52,426 nt of DNA, from positions 1 to 52,426 of the forward strand of contig CANFYZ010000015.1 of NCBI GenBank assembly GCA_947451385.1, written 5' to 3'. The notes beneath the pieces are model-generated. The model was given only the letters and a program-made list of their open reading frames with translations, did no database searches and was not told where the DNA came from. The position numbers and the translations under genes were made by a program. The DNA comes from Comamonadaceae bacterium. GTDB taxonomy: Bacteria > Pseudomonadota > Gammaproteobacteria > Burkholderiales > Burkholderiaceae_C. Below are positions 24,628 to 34,405 of the stretch, one piece after another; the stretch's first letter is position 1; the number at the start of each line of letters is the position of its first letter.

Positions 24628-25518
24628 TCAGGGTCGCTTCCACTCTGGCGGTGCCCAAAGGTGCTTGAGGCGTAACGCCCAGGGGCCCGGGCGGAGCAGG
24701 TCACGCCCCAGGGCACGTATTTCAGAAAAATTCAAGGTCAAGATGTTGTGGCTGTCCACCTGATGGACGATGCCGTAGTCCACAGGCTCCACCTCTTCGG
24801 CAAAGGTACCAAACCAGCGGTCAAACAGGATCAACACGCCCCCATAGTTTTTGTCGATGTAGGCGGGGTTCCGGCCATGATGCACACGGTGGTGAGAAGG
24901 CGTCACGAACACGTATTCGAACCAAGCAGGCATGCGGCGCACAGATTCAGTGTGAACAAAGAATTGATACGCCAAGTCCAGGGCATACAGGGCCATGGTC
25001 AGCTCCGGCGACAGGCCAATCCACATCAGCGGCAAAAAGAAAACCCAGTAACCCGTGACGGAATACAACAGGCTCTGGCGCATGGCGGTTGAAAGGCTCA
25101 TGTGATGACCACTGTGATGCACCACATGGGCACACCAGAACCAACGCACGCGGTGGCTGCACCGGTGAAACCAGTAGTAGCAAAATTCGAGCAGAAAAAA
25201 CAAGGGCAATGCCGTCCAGATGTTGAACGGCACGCTGACAATTCGGTGGTCGTAGACCCAGTGCATCACGGCCATCAGCCACAGCGCGTGCACGATCAAT
25301 TCAAAAGCCTGGTAACTGGCCCCCAGGTTCAGATTGGTGAGAATGTTCTGGAAGCGGAAATTGCGGCTTTGCCCGGGGCGCTTGCGCATCACGAGCCATT
25401 CCAGCCCCACCGCCAACAAAAAGATGGGCGTCAGACCGATCAGGACGATCTGCTTTCCGTCCAACGGTCCCCCAATCCAGGGCTGTAACCAAGCCGTCAG
25501 TTCCTGGAACGGGTCCAT
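24628..25518 (-). CDS. Sterol desaturase / fatty acid hydroxylase family protein
   Basis: A 296-residue integral membrane di-iron oxidoreductase. Several hydrophobic helices surround the His clusters HRCSHR, HVVHHSGHH and HHRVHHG, the eight-His metal site of the family. A further ELCYYWFH-like stretch (FLLEFCYYWFHRCSH) precedes cluster one. Bacterial members hydroxylate or desaturate lipids such as hopanoids, ornithine lipids or carotenoids; no such pathway genes lie nearby. It is convergent with the unknown gene at 24009-24620 and upstream of nothing obvious on its own strand. Confidence 0.88.
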   Translation of the reverse strand: MDPFQELTAWLQPWIGGPLDGKQIVLIGLTPIFLLAVGLEWLVMRKRPGQSRNFRFQNILTNLNLGASYQAFELIVHALWLMAVMHWVYDHRIVSVPFNIWTALPLFFLLEFCYYWFHRCSHRVRWFWCAHVVHHSGHHMSLSTAMRQSLLYSVTGYWVFFLPLMWIGLSPELTMALYALDLAYQFFVHTESVRRMPAWFEYVFVTPSHHRVHHGRNPAYIDKNYGGVLILFDRWFGTFAEEVEPVDYGIVHQVDSHNILTLNFSEIRALGRDLLRPGPWALRLKHLWAPPEWKRP

Positions 25519-25587
25519 GGGTAACTGGATATGAACTGGATTTGAAGATGCGCGCCAGCCATGATCTAGGCACTCTGGCGCGCTATT

Positions 25588-27405
25588 TCAAGCCGACTTG
25601 GCTGCATCCAGGTTGCGCAAGCGGATGTGCAGCTCACGCAGTTGTTTTTCGTCCACCGGGCTGGGGGCTTGGGTGAGCAAGCACTGGGCGCGCTGGGTCT
25701 TAGGGAAGGCAATCACGTCGCGGATCGACTCGGCACCGGTCATCAACGTCACGATGCGGTCCAGGCCAAAGGCCAGGCCACCGTGCGGTGGCGCGCCGTA
25801 TTGCAGCGCGTCGAGCAAGAAGCCAAATTTGAGTTGGGCTTCTTCGGGCGTGATCTTCAAGGCGTCAAACACTTTTTGCTGCACGTCGGCGCGGTGGATA
25901 CGCACCGAACCGCCGCCCATTTCCCAGCCGTTCAAGACCATGTCGTAGCCCTTGGAGATGCACTTCTCGGGGGCGGTGACCATCCAGTCTTCGTGGCCGT
26001 CTTTGGGCGCGGTAAAGGGGTGGTGCACCGCGGTGTAACGCTGGCTTTCGTCGTCGTATTCGAACATCGGAAAGTCCACCACCCACATCGGCGCCCAACG
26101 GTCTTCGAACAAACCGTTTTTCTTGCCGAACTCGCTGTGGCCGATCTTGATCCGCAAAGCACCGATGGCATCGTTGACGATCTTGGCCTTGTCGGCACCA
26201 AAGAAAATCAGGTCGCCGTTTTGTGCACCCGAGCGTTCCAGCACCGCATTCAAGGCGGTGTCGTGGATGTTCTTTACGATGGGCGATTGCAAGCCGTCAC
26301 GCCCTTTGGAGAGGTCGTTGACACGGATGTAGGCCAAGCCCTTGGCGCCGTAGATCTTGACGAACTCGGTATAGGCATCGATCTCGCCACGGCTGATGCC
26401 GCCGCCTTCGACCGAACCGCCAGGCACGCGCAGGGCCACCACACGGCCGCCCTTCATGTTGGCTGCGCCAGAGAAAACTTTGAAGTCCACGTCGCCCATG
26501 ACATCGGTCACTTCGGCAAACTGCAGTTTCACGCGCAGATCGGGCTTGTCCGAGCCGTACAGGTGCATCGCGTCTTGGTAGGTCATGACCGGGAACTCGC
26601 CCAGATCGACCCCAATCGTGTTTTGGAACACGCGCTTGATCATGCCCTGGAACATGTCACGGATTTCTTCCTCGCTCAAAAATGAGGTCTCGATATCAAT
26701 CTGGGTGAATTCAGGCTGGCGATCGGCGCGCAAATCTTCGTCGCGGAAGCACTTGGTGATTTGGTAATAGCGGTCATAGCCGGCCACCATCAAGAGCTGC
26801 TTGAACAGCTGGGGCGACTGCGGCAACGCGAAGAAATGACCGTCATGCACACGGCTGGGCACCAGGTAGTCGCGCGCGCCTTCAGGGGTGCTCTTGGTGA
26901 GCATGGGGGTTTCGATGTCGATGAAGCCGTTTTCGTCCAGGTACTTGCGCACTTCCATCGACACTTTGTAGCGCAGCATCAGGTTGTTTTGCATGTAAGG
27001 ACGGCGCAGGTCCAACACGCGATGCGTCAGGCGAGTGGTCTCAGACAGGTTGTCTTCGTCGATCTGGAACGGCGGTGTGACCGACGCGTTGAGCACGATC
27101 AACTCATGGCACAGCACCTCGATCTTGCCGCTTTTCAGGTTGTCGTTGGTGGTGCCCGCAGGACGCGCACGCACCACGCCTTTGATCTGCACGCAGTATT
27201 CGTTGCGCACGTCTTCGGCGACTTTGAACATCTCGGGGCGGTCGGGGTCACACACCACTTGCACATAGCCCTCGCGGTCGCGCAAATCTATGAAGATCAC
27301 ACCCCCGTGGTCACGGCGACGGTTAACCCAGCCACACAAACTGACGCTTTGACCGTCCAGGGCTTCGGTCACCAGACCGCAATATTGGCTACGCATGTTG
27401 GACAT
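25588..27405 (-). CDS. aspS: Aspartyl-tRNA synthetase
   Basis: A bacterial-type class II synthetase of 605 residues that charges tRNA-Asp. It begins [12 protein letters not shown], with the OB anticodon domain ([26 protein letters not shown]). The catalytic core has motif 2 in [21 protein letters not shown] and motif 3 in [13 protein letters not shown]. The bacterial GAD insertion lies between. The start may be ATG 27405, with AGAAAGA upstream, or ATG 27396; a TTG at 27411 is less likely. Whether it also charges tRNA-Asn is not readable here. It ends the FmdB-DUF502-aspS string. Confidence 0.97.
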   Translation of the reverse strand: MSNMRSQYCGLVTEALDGQSVSLCGWVNRRRDHGGVIFIDLRDREGYVQVVCDPDRPEMFKVAEDVRNEYCVQIKGVVRARPAGTTNDNLKSGKIEVLCHELIVLNASVTPPFQIDEDNLSETTRLTHRVLDLRRPYMQNNLMLRYKVSMEVRKYLDENGFIDIETPMLTKSTPEGARDYLVPSRVHDGHFFALPQSPQLFKQLLMVAGYDRYYQITKCFRDEDLRADRQPEFTQIDIETSFLSEEEIRDMFQGMIKRVFQNTIGVDLGEFPVMTYQDAMHLYGSDKPDLRVKLQFAEVTDVMGDVDFKVFSGAANMKGGRVVALRVPGGSVEGGGISRGEIDAYTEFVKIYGAKGLAYIRVNDLSKGRDGLQSPIVKNIHDTALNAVLERSGAQNGDLIFFGADKAKIVNDAIGALRIKIGHSEFGKKNGLFEDRWAPMWVVDFPMFEYDDESQRYTAVHHPFTAPKDGHEDWMVTAPEKCISKGYDMVLNGWEMGGGSVRIHRADVQQKVFDALKITPEEAQLKFGFLLDALQYGAPPHGGLAFGLDRIVTLMTGAESIRDVIAFPKTQRAQCLLTQAPSPVDEKQLRELHIRLRNLDAAKSA

Positions 27406-27432
27406 GTTCAAGTTTCTTTCTCTTCTTTATTG

Positions 27433-28089
27433 TCAGATCTCATTCTTCTTGACGGGCAAGGCATCGGGGCCACCAGGCACCACCACACCCATCGAGATGA
27501 TGTATTTCAAAGCGTCGTCCACGCTCATGTCGAGTTCGACCACACTGGCCCGCGGCATCATCAAAAAGAAGCCCGAAGTGGGGTTGGGTGTGGTGGGCAC
27601 ATACACGCTGACGAAATCGGATTGCAAATGGCGCGCCACTTCGCCGCCAGGTTGGCCGGTGAGGAAAGCGATGGTCCATGAATTGGCATGCGGATACGGC
27701 ACCAACAAGGCCTTGGAAAACGCGTTACCACTGCCAGAGAACAAGGTGTCGGCCACCTGCTTGACGCTGGTGTAAATGGTGCGCACCACCGGGATTCGCT
27801 CAATCAAACCACCCCATTGACGCAACCACCATTGGCCAAACATGTTGGCCACAAAAACGCCGGTGGACACAATCACCAAAGCCACCAAAAGAACACCCAA
27901 GCCGGGCACATTGCGCAACGACTCGGCCAAAGCATGCATCCCCGGAATGATGGCATCCAGCGCACCCAGGACGGTCAAGAAAATAGAGTCCAGCAAACTG
28001 ACCAGCCAAGTCAGGACCCAGACCGTGATCCCCATGGGCAACCACACCAGCAAACCGGTGACAAAGTAATGGCGCAAGCGCAGGTTCAT
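27433..28089 (-). CDS. DUF502 family membrane protein
   Basis: A 218-residue inner-membrane protein with two or three N-terminal hydrophobic segments (LRHYFVTGLLVWLPMGITVWVLTW and LLVALVIVSTGVFVANMFG) and a soluble C-terminal part. The segments RIPVVRTIYTSVKQV and VSVYVPTTPNPTSGFFLMMP are family signatures, and the latter is strongly conserved in DUF502. The function is unknown. The ATG at 28089 is preferred to a TTG at 28098. It sits 27 bp upstream of aspS and 40 bp downstream of the FmdB gene, the usual arrangement in Burkholderiales. Confidence 0.88.
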   Translation of the reverse strand: MNLRLRHYFVTGLLVWLPMGITVWVLTWLVSLLDSIFLTVLGALDAIIPGMHALAESLRNVPGLGVLLVALVIVSTGVFVANMFGQWWLRQWGGLIERIPVVRTIYTSVKQVADTLFSGSGNAFSKALLVPYPHANSWTIAFLTGQPGGEVARHLQSDFVSVYVPTTPNPTSGFFLMMPRASVVELDMSVDDALKYIISMGVVVPGGPDALPVKKNEI

Positions 28090-28129
28090 GAAGGGCAATC
28101 AGAAGTTAAAAAACCAATGCTGAGGATGT

Positions 28130-28483
28130 TCAGTGACAGGCACATGAAGCCGCACACGCACCCGCAGAACTGGCAGAGGCTGAAGAACTCTCGGCCGCTG
28201 GAGCCGATGGGGATGGCGCCGATGTGGTTGCCGCGGGGGTGGCCCCTGAAGCGCCGCCTTCGGTGGGGGCGGAAACGGCTGGCGCGTTCGCACCGCCCGA
28301 GCCCCCTTTGAAATCGGTGGCGTACCAGCCGTTGCCTTTGAGCTGAAAACCGGCGGCAGTGAGTTGCTTTTTGAAGTCCGGTTGGCCGCAAACCGGGCAA
28401 TCGGTCAAAGGCTCATCCGACATTTTTTGCAATACGTCCTTGGCATGGCCACAGGACTCACATTTGTAAGCGTAGATAGGCAT
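28130..28483 (-). CDS. FmdB-type zinc-ribbon regulatory protein
   Basis: A 117-residue protein beginning MPIYAYKCESCGHAKDVLQK, with a zinc ribbon formed by C8, C11, C29 and C32 (CESC and CPVC). The middle carries the family motif KGNGWYATDFK. The last 45 residues are an Ala/Ser/Pro-rich low-complexity tail ending in a cluster of Cys (ACAASCACH) that might bind metal. FmdB proteins are often called regulators, but their role is not settled. It is the first gene of FmdB-DUF502-aspS. Confidence 0.88.
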   Translation of the reverse strand: MPIYAYKCESCGHAKDVLQKMSDEPLTDCPVCGQPDFKKQLTAAGFQLKGNGWYATDFKGGSGGANAPAVSAPTEGGASGATPAATTSAPSPSAPAAESSSASASSAGACAASCACH

Positions 28484-28540
28484 GGAGGTAAGGCGTTTGG
28501 TTAGAGGGTAAACAACCCTCCATTATAGGCGGCGCCTGGC

Positions 28541-29986
28541 TCAACCGATATGCGGCATGGCGTGGTGCGGCGCCTTTTGATTGCGCACCACTTGGGGCAG
28601 GCGCGAACCGATCAGCATGCCGGCCAAGCTGGCCAGCACCCCCGCCAATTGGGCGGGAAACTCTTCCCCCAGCGGGGTCAGCATCAGGGTCAACCAGCTC
28701 GCCAGACCAGAGGCGATGGCCAACACGGCCCCCTGGGTGGTGGCGCGGGGCCAGTACAAACCAAACACCAGGGGAATGAACGCTCCGACCAAAGTGACTT
28801 GGTAAGCACCCGAAACCATTTCATAAATGCTGCTGCCTTGCATGGCGGTGGCGTAAAGCAAGACCAGAACGCTGAACACCAGCACCGTCACGCGCATGGC
28901 GCGCAATTCTTGCCGGTCGCTGCTGTGGGGGTTGAACTGACGCCAGATGTTCTCTGTAAAGGTCACGCTGGGCGCGAGCAAGGTGGCCGAAGCACAGGAC
29001 TTGATGGCCGAGAGCAAGGCGCCAAAGAACAGCACCTGCATGGCAAAGGGCATGTGCTCCATGACCAAGGTGGGCAGCACTTTTTGCGGATCTTCTTGCA
29101 TCAGCGACATGGCCTTGTCCGGCATGATGATCATCGCGCTGACGACCAAAAACATGGGCACGAAAGCGAAGATGATGTAGAAAATACCGCCCCAAATCGG
29201 GCCTCGGCTGGCGGCGTGTTCGCTGTTGGCGGACATGACACGCTGAAACACGTCTTGCTGGGGGATCGAGCCCAACATCATGGTGATGGCCGCGGCAAAA
29301 AAGAAAATCATGTCCTTGAAATTCGGCTCGGGCCAGAACTTGAACAGGTCTTTGCTCACCGCCAAGTCCAGCACCTTGTCGGCACCCCCCGCCTGCTGCC
29401 CGGCAAACACGGCAATCGTCGCCAAACCTACCACCAAAATGATCATTTGCATGAAGTCAGTGACCGCCACCGACCACATGCCGCCAAACAAGGTGTAGGC
29501 CAGGATAGAGACCACGCCGATCACCATGCCCATCGACAAGCTGATGGTGCCGCCTGACAGCAAATGGAACACCAAGCCCAGCGCCGTGACTTGGGCCGAA
29601 ACCCAGCCCAAGTAGCTGACCATGATGATGACCGAGCAAATCACTTCCACGGTGCGGCCATAGCGTTCGCGGTAATAGTCGCTGATGGTCAGCAAGTTCA
29701 TGCGGTACAACTTGCTGGCAAAAAACACGCCCACCAAAATCAGGCAACTGCCGGCGCCAAACGGGTCTTCGACCACGCCATTCAGACCGCTGTTGACAAA
29801 CTTGGCCGGAATGCCCAACACGGTTTCCGAGCCGAACCAGGTGGCAAAAGTGGTGGTGATGATCATGGCCAAAGGCAGATGCCTCCCGGCCACCGCAAAG
29901 TCAGCGGAACTCTTGACGCGTTTTGCGGCCACCAAGCCAATGGCGATGGTGACCAGTAAATACGCAACAACCAGGGTCAGCAACAC
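28541..29986 (-). CDS. Sodium:solute symporter (SSS/SLC5 family)
   Basis: A 481-residue transporter with about 13 hydrophobic helices. Family features include the N-terminal ADFAVAGRHLPLAMIITTTFATWFG, the second-helix SETVLGIPAKFVNSGL, and GALLSAIKSCASATLLAPS in the sodium-binding region. The substrate could be a monocarboxylate, amino acid or vitamin. The start is probably GTG 29986, because GGGAG sits 6 bases before it while a TTG at 29992 would have no spacing. It lies between ubiB and the FmdB gene on the same strand; no two-component kinase is attached. Confidence 0.88.
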   Translation of the reverse strand: MLLTLVVAYLLVTIAIGLVAAKRVKSSADFAVAGRHLPLAMIITTTFATWFGSETVLGIPAKFVNSGLNGVVEDPFGAGSCLILVGVFFASKLYRMNLLTISDYYRERYGRTVEVICSVIIMVSYLGWVSAQVTALGLVFHLLSGGTISLSMGMVIGVVSILAYTLFGGMWSVAVTDFMQMIILVVGLATIAVFAGQQAGGADKVLDLAVSKDLFKFWPEPNFKDMIFFFAAAITMMLGSIPQQDVFQRVMSANSEHAASRGPIWGGIFYIIFAFVPMFLVVSAMIIMPDKAMSLMQEDPQKVLPTLVMEHMPFAMQVLFFGALLSAIKSCASATLLAPSVTFTENIWRQFNPHSSDRQELRAMRVTVLVFSVLVLLYATAMQGSSIYEMVSGAYQVTLVGAFIPLVFGLYWPRATTQGAVLAIASGLASWLTLMLTPLGEEFPAQLAGVLASLAGMLIGSRLPQVVRNQKAPHHAMPHIG

Positions 29987-30020
29987 GTTCAACTCCCACA
30001 GCGCACCAAAGCGCTTGACG

Positions 30021-31592
30021 TTACAACAAGTCCAGACGCATCAGCAGTTGCAGGGCCACAGAGGCCACCACAAAGCCGATGCACAGGTACAAAATCGTTT
30101 GCAGCATGCGGTTGGTGCGACGCTGCTCGGCAATCAAGCTGTCCAAGTGTTTGCGCTCTTGCGTTTGCGCGTGCGGTTGCTGCAAATAAGCGTGCAGCAG
30201 GCGTGGCAATTGGGGCAATAACTTGGCGTATTGCGGCGCTTGGTCTCGCAACTCCATCAGCAACTTCTTGGGCCCCAATTGGTCCACCATCCACTTTTCA
30301 AGGAAGGGCTTGGCTGTGTTCCACAGGTCCAATTCGGGATCGAGTTGGCGGCCTAAGCCTTCAATGTTGAGCAAGGTCTTTTGCAGTAAAACCAATTGCG
30401 GTTGGATTTCGACATGGAAGCGGCGCGAGGTTTGGAACAGGCGCATCAGCACCATGCCCAAAGAAATTTCTTTCAAAGGTCGATCAAAGTAAGGCTCGCA
30501 CACGGCCCGGATGGCCGACTCCAGCTCGTCCACCCGGGTCTCAGGCGGGACCCAACCGGACTCGATGTGCAACTGCGCCACGCGTTTGTAATCACGCCTG
30601 AAAAATGCGGTGAAGTTTTGCGCCAGGTACTCTTTGTCGTACTCGGTCAGCGTGCCCACAATGCCAAAATCAAGGGAGATGTAACGGCCAAAACTGCCGG
30701 GCTCCAGACTGACCTGGATGTTGCCCGGGTGCATGTCGGCATGGAAAAAACCGTCGCGAAACACCTGGGTGAAAAACAAAGTCACGCCGTCGCGGGCCAG
30801 TTGCGGAATGTCCACCCCGGCTTCGCGCAAGCGCTCGACTTGGCTGATGGGCACACCGTTCATGCGCTCCATGACGATGACTTCGTGATGGCAAAAATCC
30901 CACAGCATTTCAGGGATCAGCACCAGATTCAGCCCGGCCATGTTGCGGCGCAGTTGCGCGGCATTGGAGGCTTCGCGCACCAGGTCCAGCTCGTCGTGCA
31001 GGTACTTGTCAAATTCGGCCACCACCTCTTTGGGTTTGAGGCGTTTGCCATCGGCGCTCAGACCTTCAACCCAGCCGGCCATCATGCGCATCAGCGACAG
31101 GTCTTTTTCAATCACCGGCAACATGCCGGGGCGCAGCACTTTCACTGCCACATCGCGGCTTTGGCCTTGCTTGTCTTTCAGCACCGCAAAGTGCACTTGC
31201 GCGATCGAAGCGCTGGCCACAGGTTGACGCTCGAACTGCACAAAAATATCGTCCACCGAACGCCCGAAGGCCCGCTCGATGGTGGCCACCGCCACCGCCG
31301 AGGGAAAGGCCGGCACGTTGTCCTGCAACTGCGCCAGCTCGTCCGCAATGTCGGTCGGCAACAGATCGCGGCGGGTGGACAGCACCTGGCCGAATTTGAC
31401 AAAAATCGGCCCCAGTCGCTCCAGCGCTTCACGAATGCGTTGACCGCGCGGCGCTTGCAAATCGCGACCGACCGACAAAATCCGCGCCAAGACACGCAGC
31501 CACGGTTTTTGGAAACTGGTCAGCACCAATTCGTCCAGGCCATAGCGCAGGACGATGAAGACAATGAAGCTGCCGCGCAGAATTCGACTCAT
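30021..31592 (-). CDS. ubiB: Ubiquinone biosynthesis regulatory kinase-like protein
   Basis: A 523-residue UbiB/ADCK family ATPase required for ubiquinone synthesis. It shows KxGQ in [19 protein letters not shown], the Ala-rich loop [13 protein letters not shown], the invariant Lys in [19 protein letters not shown] and LDFGIVG. One or two hydrophobic C-terminal segments ([19 protein letters not shown]) anchor it in the inner membrane. The ATG at 31592 overlaps the ubiJ stop (ATGA at 31589-31592). It works with UbiJ in the Ubi complex. Confidence 0.96.
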   Translation of the reverse strand: MSRILRGSFIVFIVLRYGLDELVLTSFQKPWLRVLARILSVGRDLQAPRGQRIREALERLGPIFVKFGQVLSTRRDLLPTDIADELAQLQDNVPAFPSAVAVATIERAFGRSVDDIFVQFERQPVASASIAQVHFAVLKDKQGQSRDVAVKVLRPGMLPVIEKDLSLMRMMAGWVEGLSADGKRLKPKEVVAEFDKYLHDELDLVREASNAAQLRRNMAGLNLVLIPEMLWDFCHHEVIVMERMNGVPISQVERLREAGVDIPQLARDGVTLFFTQVFRDGFFHADMHPGNIQVSLEPGSFGRYISLDFGIVGTLTEYDKEYLAQNFTAFFRRDYKRVAQLHIESGWVPPETRVDELESAIRAVCEPYFDRPLKEISLGMVLMRLFQTSRRFHVEIQPQLVLLQKTLLNIEGLGRQLDPELDLWNTAKPFLEKWMVDQLGPKKLLMELRDQAPQYAKLLPQLPRLLHAYLQQPHAQTQERKHLDSLIAEQRRTNRMLQTILYLCIGFVVASVALQLLMRLDLL

Positions 31593-32140
31593 GCCGCCGC
31601 CTTGGAGTTCGACTCGGCCGGTGTGCGGCGCTGAGTCGCAAATTGCCGGATCGCGGTCAGGGCACTGCGCGCCCACTGGGCCAGCGTGTGGGCGGGGGCA
31701 TCACCGATCAGTCGGGCCAGGTCCTCTTCAACGTCCCAGCGCACATGGTCCATCAGCCAGTTGATTTCGGCGGCCAACTGCACATCACCCTCAATGCGCA
31801 CGCTGGGTTTGTCGCCGCGCATCAACGCGTTGGCAATCGCCAGCGGAGACTCGTCCGTCACGGTCAAGCGCAAATCAAAGCCCTCGACCGGCATGCGCTC
31901 CAGCAAACCAGCCGGCGTGGGCGAGAGTTGCAGACTGAATTTTTGCCATTGCAGTTGAATGCGCTGGCCCTTTTGCCGCGCCAAGCGGCGCATGGCTTCA
32001 GGTTCTTGCATCAGCACATGGTTGAGAAACAGCACCACGCGGTTGATGGTTTCATCTTGCACCCAAGTGGGCGGAGGCAACGAAGCCCCCAGGTGCTGCA
32101 AAGCCTGCGCGGCCAAAGAAAAAGGGGACTGTGTTGCCAT
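31589..32140 (-). CDS. ubiJ: Ubiquinone biosynthesis accessory factor (SCP2 domain)
   Basis: A 183-residue protein with an SCP2-like lipid-binding domain, visible as [21 protein letters not shown] and [23 protein letters not shown], followed by a helical tail ([15 protein letters not shown]). UbiJ binds ubiquinone intermediates and organises the soluble Ubi enzyme complex. Its place between ubiE/Tim44-like and ubiB, and the stop overlapping ubiB, support the name. Sequence conservation in this family is low, so context carries much of the weight. Confidence 0.85.
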   Translation of the reverse strand: MATQSPFSLAAQALQHLGASLPPPTWVQDETINRVVLFLNHVLMQEPEAMRRLARQKGQRIQLQWQKFSLQLSPTPAGLLERMPVEGFDLRLTVTDESPLAIANALMRGDKPSVRIEGDVQLAAEINWLMDHVRWDVEEDLARLIGDAPAHTLAQWARSALTAIRQFATQRRTPAESNSKAAA

Positions 32141-32202
32141 AGTCCCCGATTATTCCCGAAAGCGCAGGCTTTCCGTTGCTTTCACACCGTAAAAGCCAGC
32201 CC

Positions 32203-33168
32203 TTACTGCAGGGCTTGAACCCCGGCCACCAGCCAGCCGCTGCCGCCTTGGCGCGGTTTGGTCATGTTCCAGACCTCACGGAACGGGCTGGGGCTGGCAT
32301 GGGCTTCTTCACGGATCATGCCGTTGAACTCGACGCTGGCCATGTAGACATCGGGCAGCTCTTCGATGCCCAGCAACTGGGCTTCCAGCATAAGCACTTC
32401 CGTTTTGTTCGGTTGCCCCGAGGCCGTGGCCTCCCGCTCAGCCAATTGCGCCTGAATCTCGCTCAGCATAGAGTCCGTCATCATGGAACGCAGCATGCTG
32501 ATGTCAGATCGGTCCCAGGCGTCTTGCAAAGTGGCAAAGTTACGCTTGGCCGCGGTCAAAAAGCCCTCGGTGTCAAAGCCAACGGGGACACCCCAATTTT
32601 GTGGCCCATTCAAGGCCGAGCCGATCATGGAGCCAGTGGCCGCAGGGCCGCTGCTCTCGAAGGCCGTTGTGTTGGATTCCCAAGGCCGCGCAGATGCGTC
32701 GTTGCCCACTTTTTCTGGGTTGTAGGGGCGCAGCACTTCAGGCGAAGTGGCGGTGTTGCCTGCACCCTGGTAAGCCAAACCGCCTTGCCCACCCGCTTGG
32801 CGCGAACGCATGAACCAACCGATCAGGGCCATGGCGGCGAAGGCCAACAGGCCAAACATCAAAATGTTGCCCATCGCCTCGCCCATGCCCAGGCTGTGCG
32901 CCAACCAAGCCAAACCTAAACCAGCAGCCAAACCGCCCAACATGGCGCCCCAAGGCTTTTTGGCCGGTGCGGGCGCGGGCGTCGCGGGTTTGTTCACCGC
33001 AGCAGGGGCCGCTTGCTGCGCGGGCACGCCCGGCTTGACCGCTTCTCGCTGCGTCACATTGCTCGATTGCTGTCCCACAGAGCGACTACCGCCCAAGCGT
33101 TTGGCCTCGGCGTTCAAGCCGCCCAAAGACAGCACCAGAACCAGCATCACACTCAACAATTTATTCAC
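32203..33168 (-). CDS. Tim44-like domain protein
   Basis: A 321-residue exported or membrane-anchored protein. An N-terminal hydrophobic segment (LLSVMLVLVLSLGGLNAEA) is followed by a Pro/Ala-rich linker, two hydrophobic stretches (MLGGLAAGLGLAWLAHSL and ILMFGLLAFAAMALIGWFM) and a C-terminal Tim44-like domain (FLTAAKRNFATLQDAWDRSD to REVWNMTK). The GTG at 33168 is chosen because GGAG lies a few bases upstream; extension to 33219 would overlap the end of ubiE. It lies between ubiE and ubiJ, a common Burkholderiales order, and its function is unknown. Confidence 0.85.
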   Translation of the reverse strand: MNKLLSVMLVLVLSLGGLNAEAKRLGGSRSVGQQSSNVTQREAVKPGVPAQQAAPAAVNKPATPAPAPAKKPWGAMLGGLAAGLGLAWLAHSLGMGEAMGNILMFGLLAFAAMALIGWFMRSRQAGGQGGLAYQGAGNTATSPEVLRPYNPEKVGNDASARPWESNTTAFESSGPAATGSMIGSALNGPQNWGVPVGFDTEGFLTAAKRNFATLQDAWDRSDISMLRSMMTDSMLSEIQAQLAEREATASGQPNKTEVLMLEAQLLGIEELPDVYMASVEFNGMIREEAHASPSPFREVWNMTKPRQGGSGWLVAGVQALQ

Positions 33169-33212
33169 GATGTCTCCAACAGAAGATGGCCGAAAGGGCC
33201 TTGCACACGCTG

Positions 33213-33944
33213 TCAGCATTTGATGCCGACGTGTAAGGCTACCACCCCTGCACTCAGGTTGTGAAAATCCACATGGCCAAAACCGCTACTTTTCATAAGG
33301 CTTTTCAGAGTTTCTTGGTCCGGGTGCATGCGGATCGATTCAGCCAAATAGCGGTAACTGCTGTCGTCGCCCGCCACCAGTTTGCCCAGCGGCGGCAAGA
33401 CGTTGAAGCTGTACCAGTCGTAGAGTTTTTGCAAAGGCTTGGCGACTTTGGAAAACTCCAGCACCAGCAATTTGCCGCCGGGTTTGAGCACACGGCACAT
33501 TTCTTTCAGCGCCAAGTCTTTGTGCGTCATGTTGCGCAGACCAAAGGCCACGCTGACCAAATCGAAATGCCCGTCGGGGAACGGCAGTTTTTCTGCGTCG
33601 CACACCAGCGTGGGCAACACCACACCCTGGTTGAGCAAGCGATCGCGTCCGGTAGACAGCATGGCTTGGTTGATGTCGGTGTGCACCACGCGGCCTTCAG
33701 CGCCGACCTTTTTCGCAAAGGCCAAAGCCAGGTCGCCCGTGCCACCGGCGATGTCCAGCACCTGGTCGCCTGCTTTCAGGTTGGCCACCTGCACGGTGTA
33801 GGCTTTCCAGACGCGGTGCAAACCGGCCGACATCAAGTCGTTCATGATGTCGTATTTGGAGGCCACCGAGTCGAACACGCCGCGCACGTGTTGGGCTTTT
33901 TCAGTCTCGTCGACCGTTTTGAATCCGAAATGGGTCGCGCTCAT
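33213..33944 (-). CDS. ubiE: Bifunctional ubiquinone/menaquinone C-methyltransferase
   Basis: A 243-residue SAM methyltransferase that adds the C-methyl group to the ubiquinone ring. It is recognised by [45 protein letters not shown], the SAM motif [28 protein letters not shown] and LVLEFSKV, all UbiE signatures. It follows the DUF971 gene by 21 bp and heads the ubiE-Tim44-ubiJ-ubiB set. Confidence 0.97.
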   Translation of the reverse strand: MSATHFGFKTVDETEKAQHVRGVFDSVASKYDIMNDLMSAGLHRVWKAYTVQVANLKAGDQVLDIAGGTGDLALAFAKKVGAEGRVVHTDINQAMLSTGRDRLLNQGVVLPTLVCDAEKLPFPDGHFDLVSVAFGLRNMTHKDLALKEMCRVLKPGGKLLVLEFSKVAKPLQKLYDWYSFNVLPPLGKLVAGDDSSYRYLAESIRMHPDQETLKSLMKSSGFGHVDFHNLSAGVVALHVGIKC

Positions 33945-33965
33945 GGACGGGCTTTCAAGAAAAAT

Positions 33966-34382
33966 TCAATGGGAATGGCCGCAGTGGCTGCCCGCCGCCT
34001 CGGCCATGGGCGCGTCACGCTCGACACCAGCCGCTTGCAGCCGATCGAGGTACTGCGCCCACAAGGCCTCTTGCTCGGCCCCCAGAAAGTACAGGTACTC
34101 CCAGGTGAACAGGCCCGAGTCATGGCCGTCTGAAAAAGTCGGTTTGACCGCGTAGTTGCCCACCGGCTCCATGCTCTCGATGCCCACCTGGCGCTTGCCG
34201 GTTTGCAGCACCTCTTGCCCCGGGCCGTGGCCCTGCACTTCGGCAGAAGGCGAGTACACGCGCATCAACTCAAACGGAATACGGAAACTCGCGCCGTCTG
34301 AGAATCCGACCTCCAGCACGCGCGACTGGCTGTGCACAGTGAGCGACTCGGGAGTGGGTGTTTCTTTGGTCAAACCGGCCAT
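33966..34382 (-). CDS. DUF971 (gamma-butyrobetaine-hydroxylase-like N-terminal domain) protein
   Basis: A 138-residue protein with the DUF971 fold: LTVHSQSRVLEVGFSDGASFRIPFELMRVYSPSAEVQGHG near the start and FSDGHDSGLFTWEYLYFLGAE in the middle. The C-terminus is His-rich (GSHCGHSH) and could bind metal. The domain occurs alone in many proteobacteria, often beside ubiE, and has been suggested to serve Fe-S or metal metabolism; no reaction is established. It begins 24 bp after the large FAD oxidoreductase gene. Confidence 0.85.
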   Translation of the reverse strand: MAGLTKETPTPESLTVHSQSRVLEVGFSDGASFRIPFELMRVYSPSAEVQGHGPGQEVLQTGKRQVGIESMEPVGNYAVKPTFSDGHDSGLFTWEYLYFLGAEQEALWAQYLDRLQAAGVERDAPMAEAAGSHCGHSH

Positions 34383-34405
34383 CGTTTGCTTTCAGCGCTG
34401 GGAGA

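Noticed and set aside
30396-31634. 412-codon plus-strand frame
   Set aside because: Antisense to ubiB; His/Gln-rich shadow translation without motifs.
32158-32173. Six-bp inverted repeat GAAAGC/GCTTTC between ubiJ and the Tim44-like gene
   Set aside because: Short stem with no U-run, inside a co-directional gene string; too weak to call a terminator.
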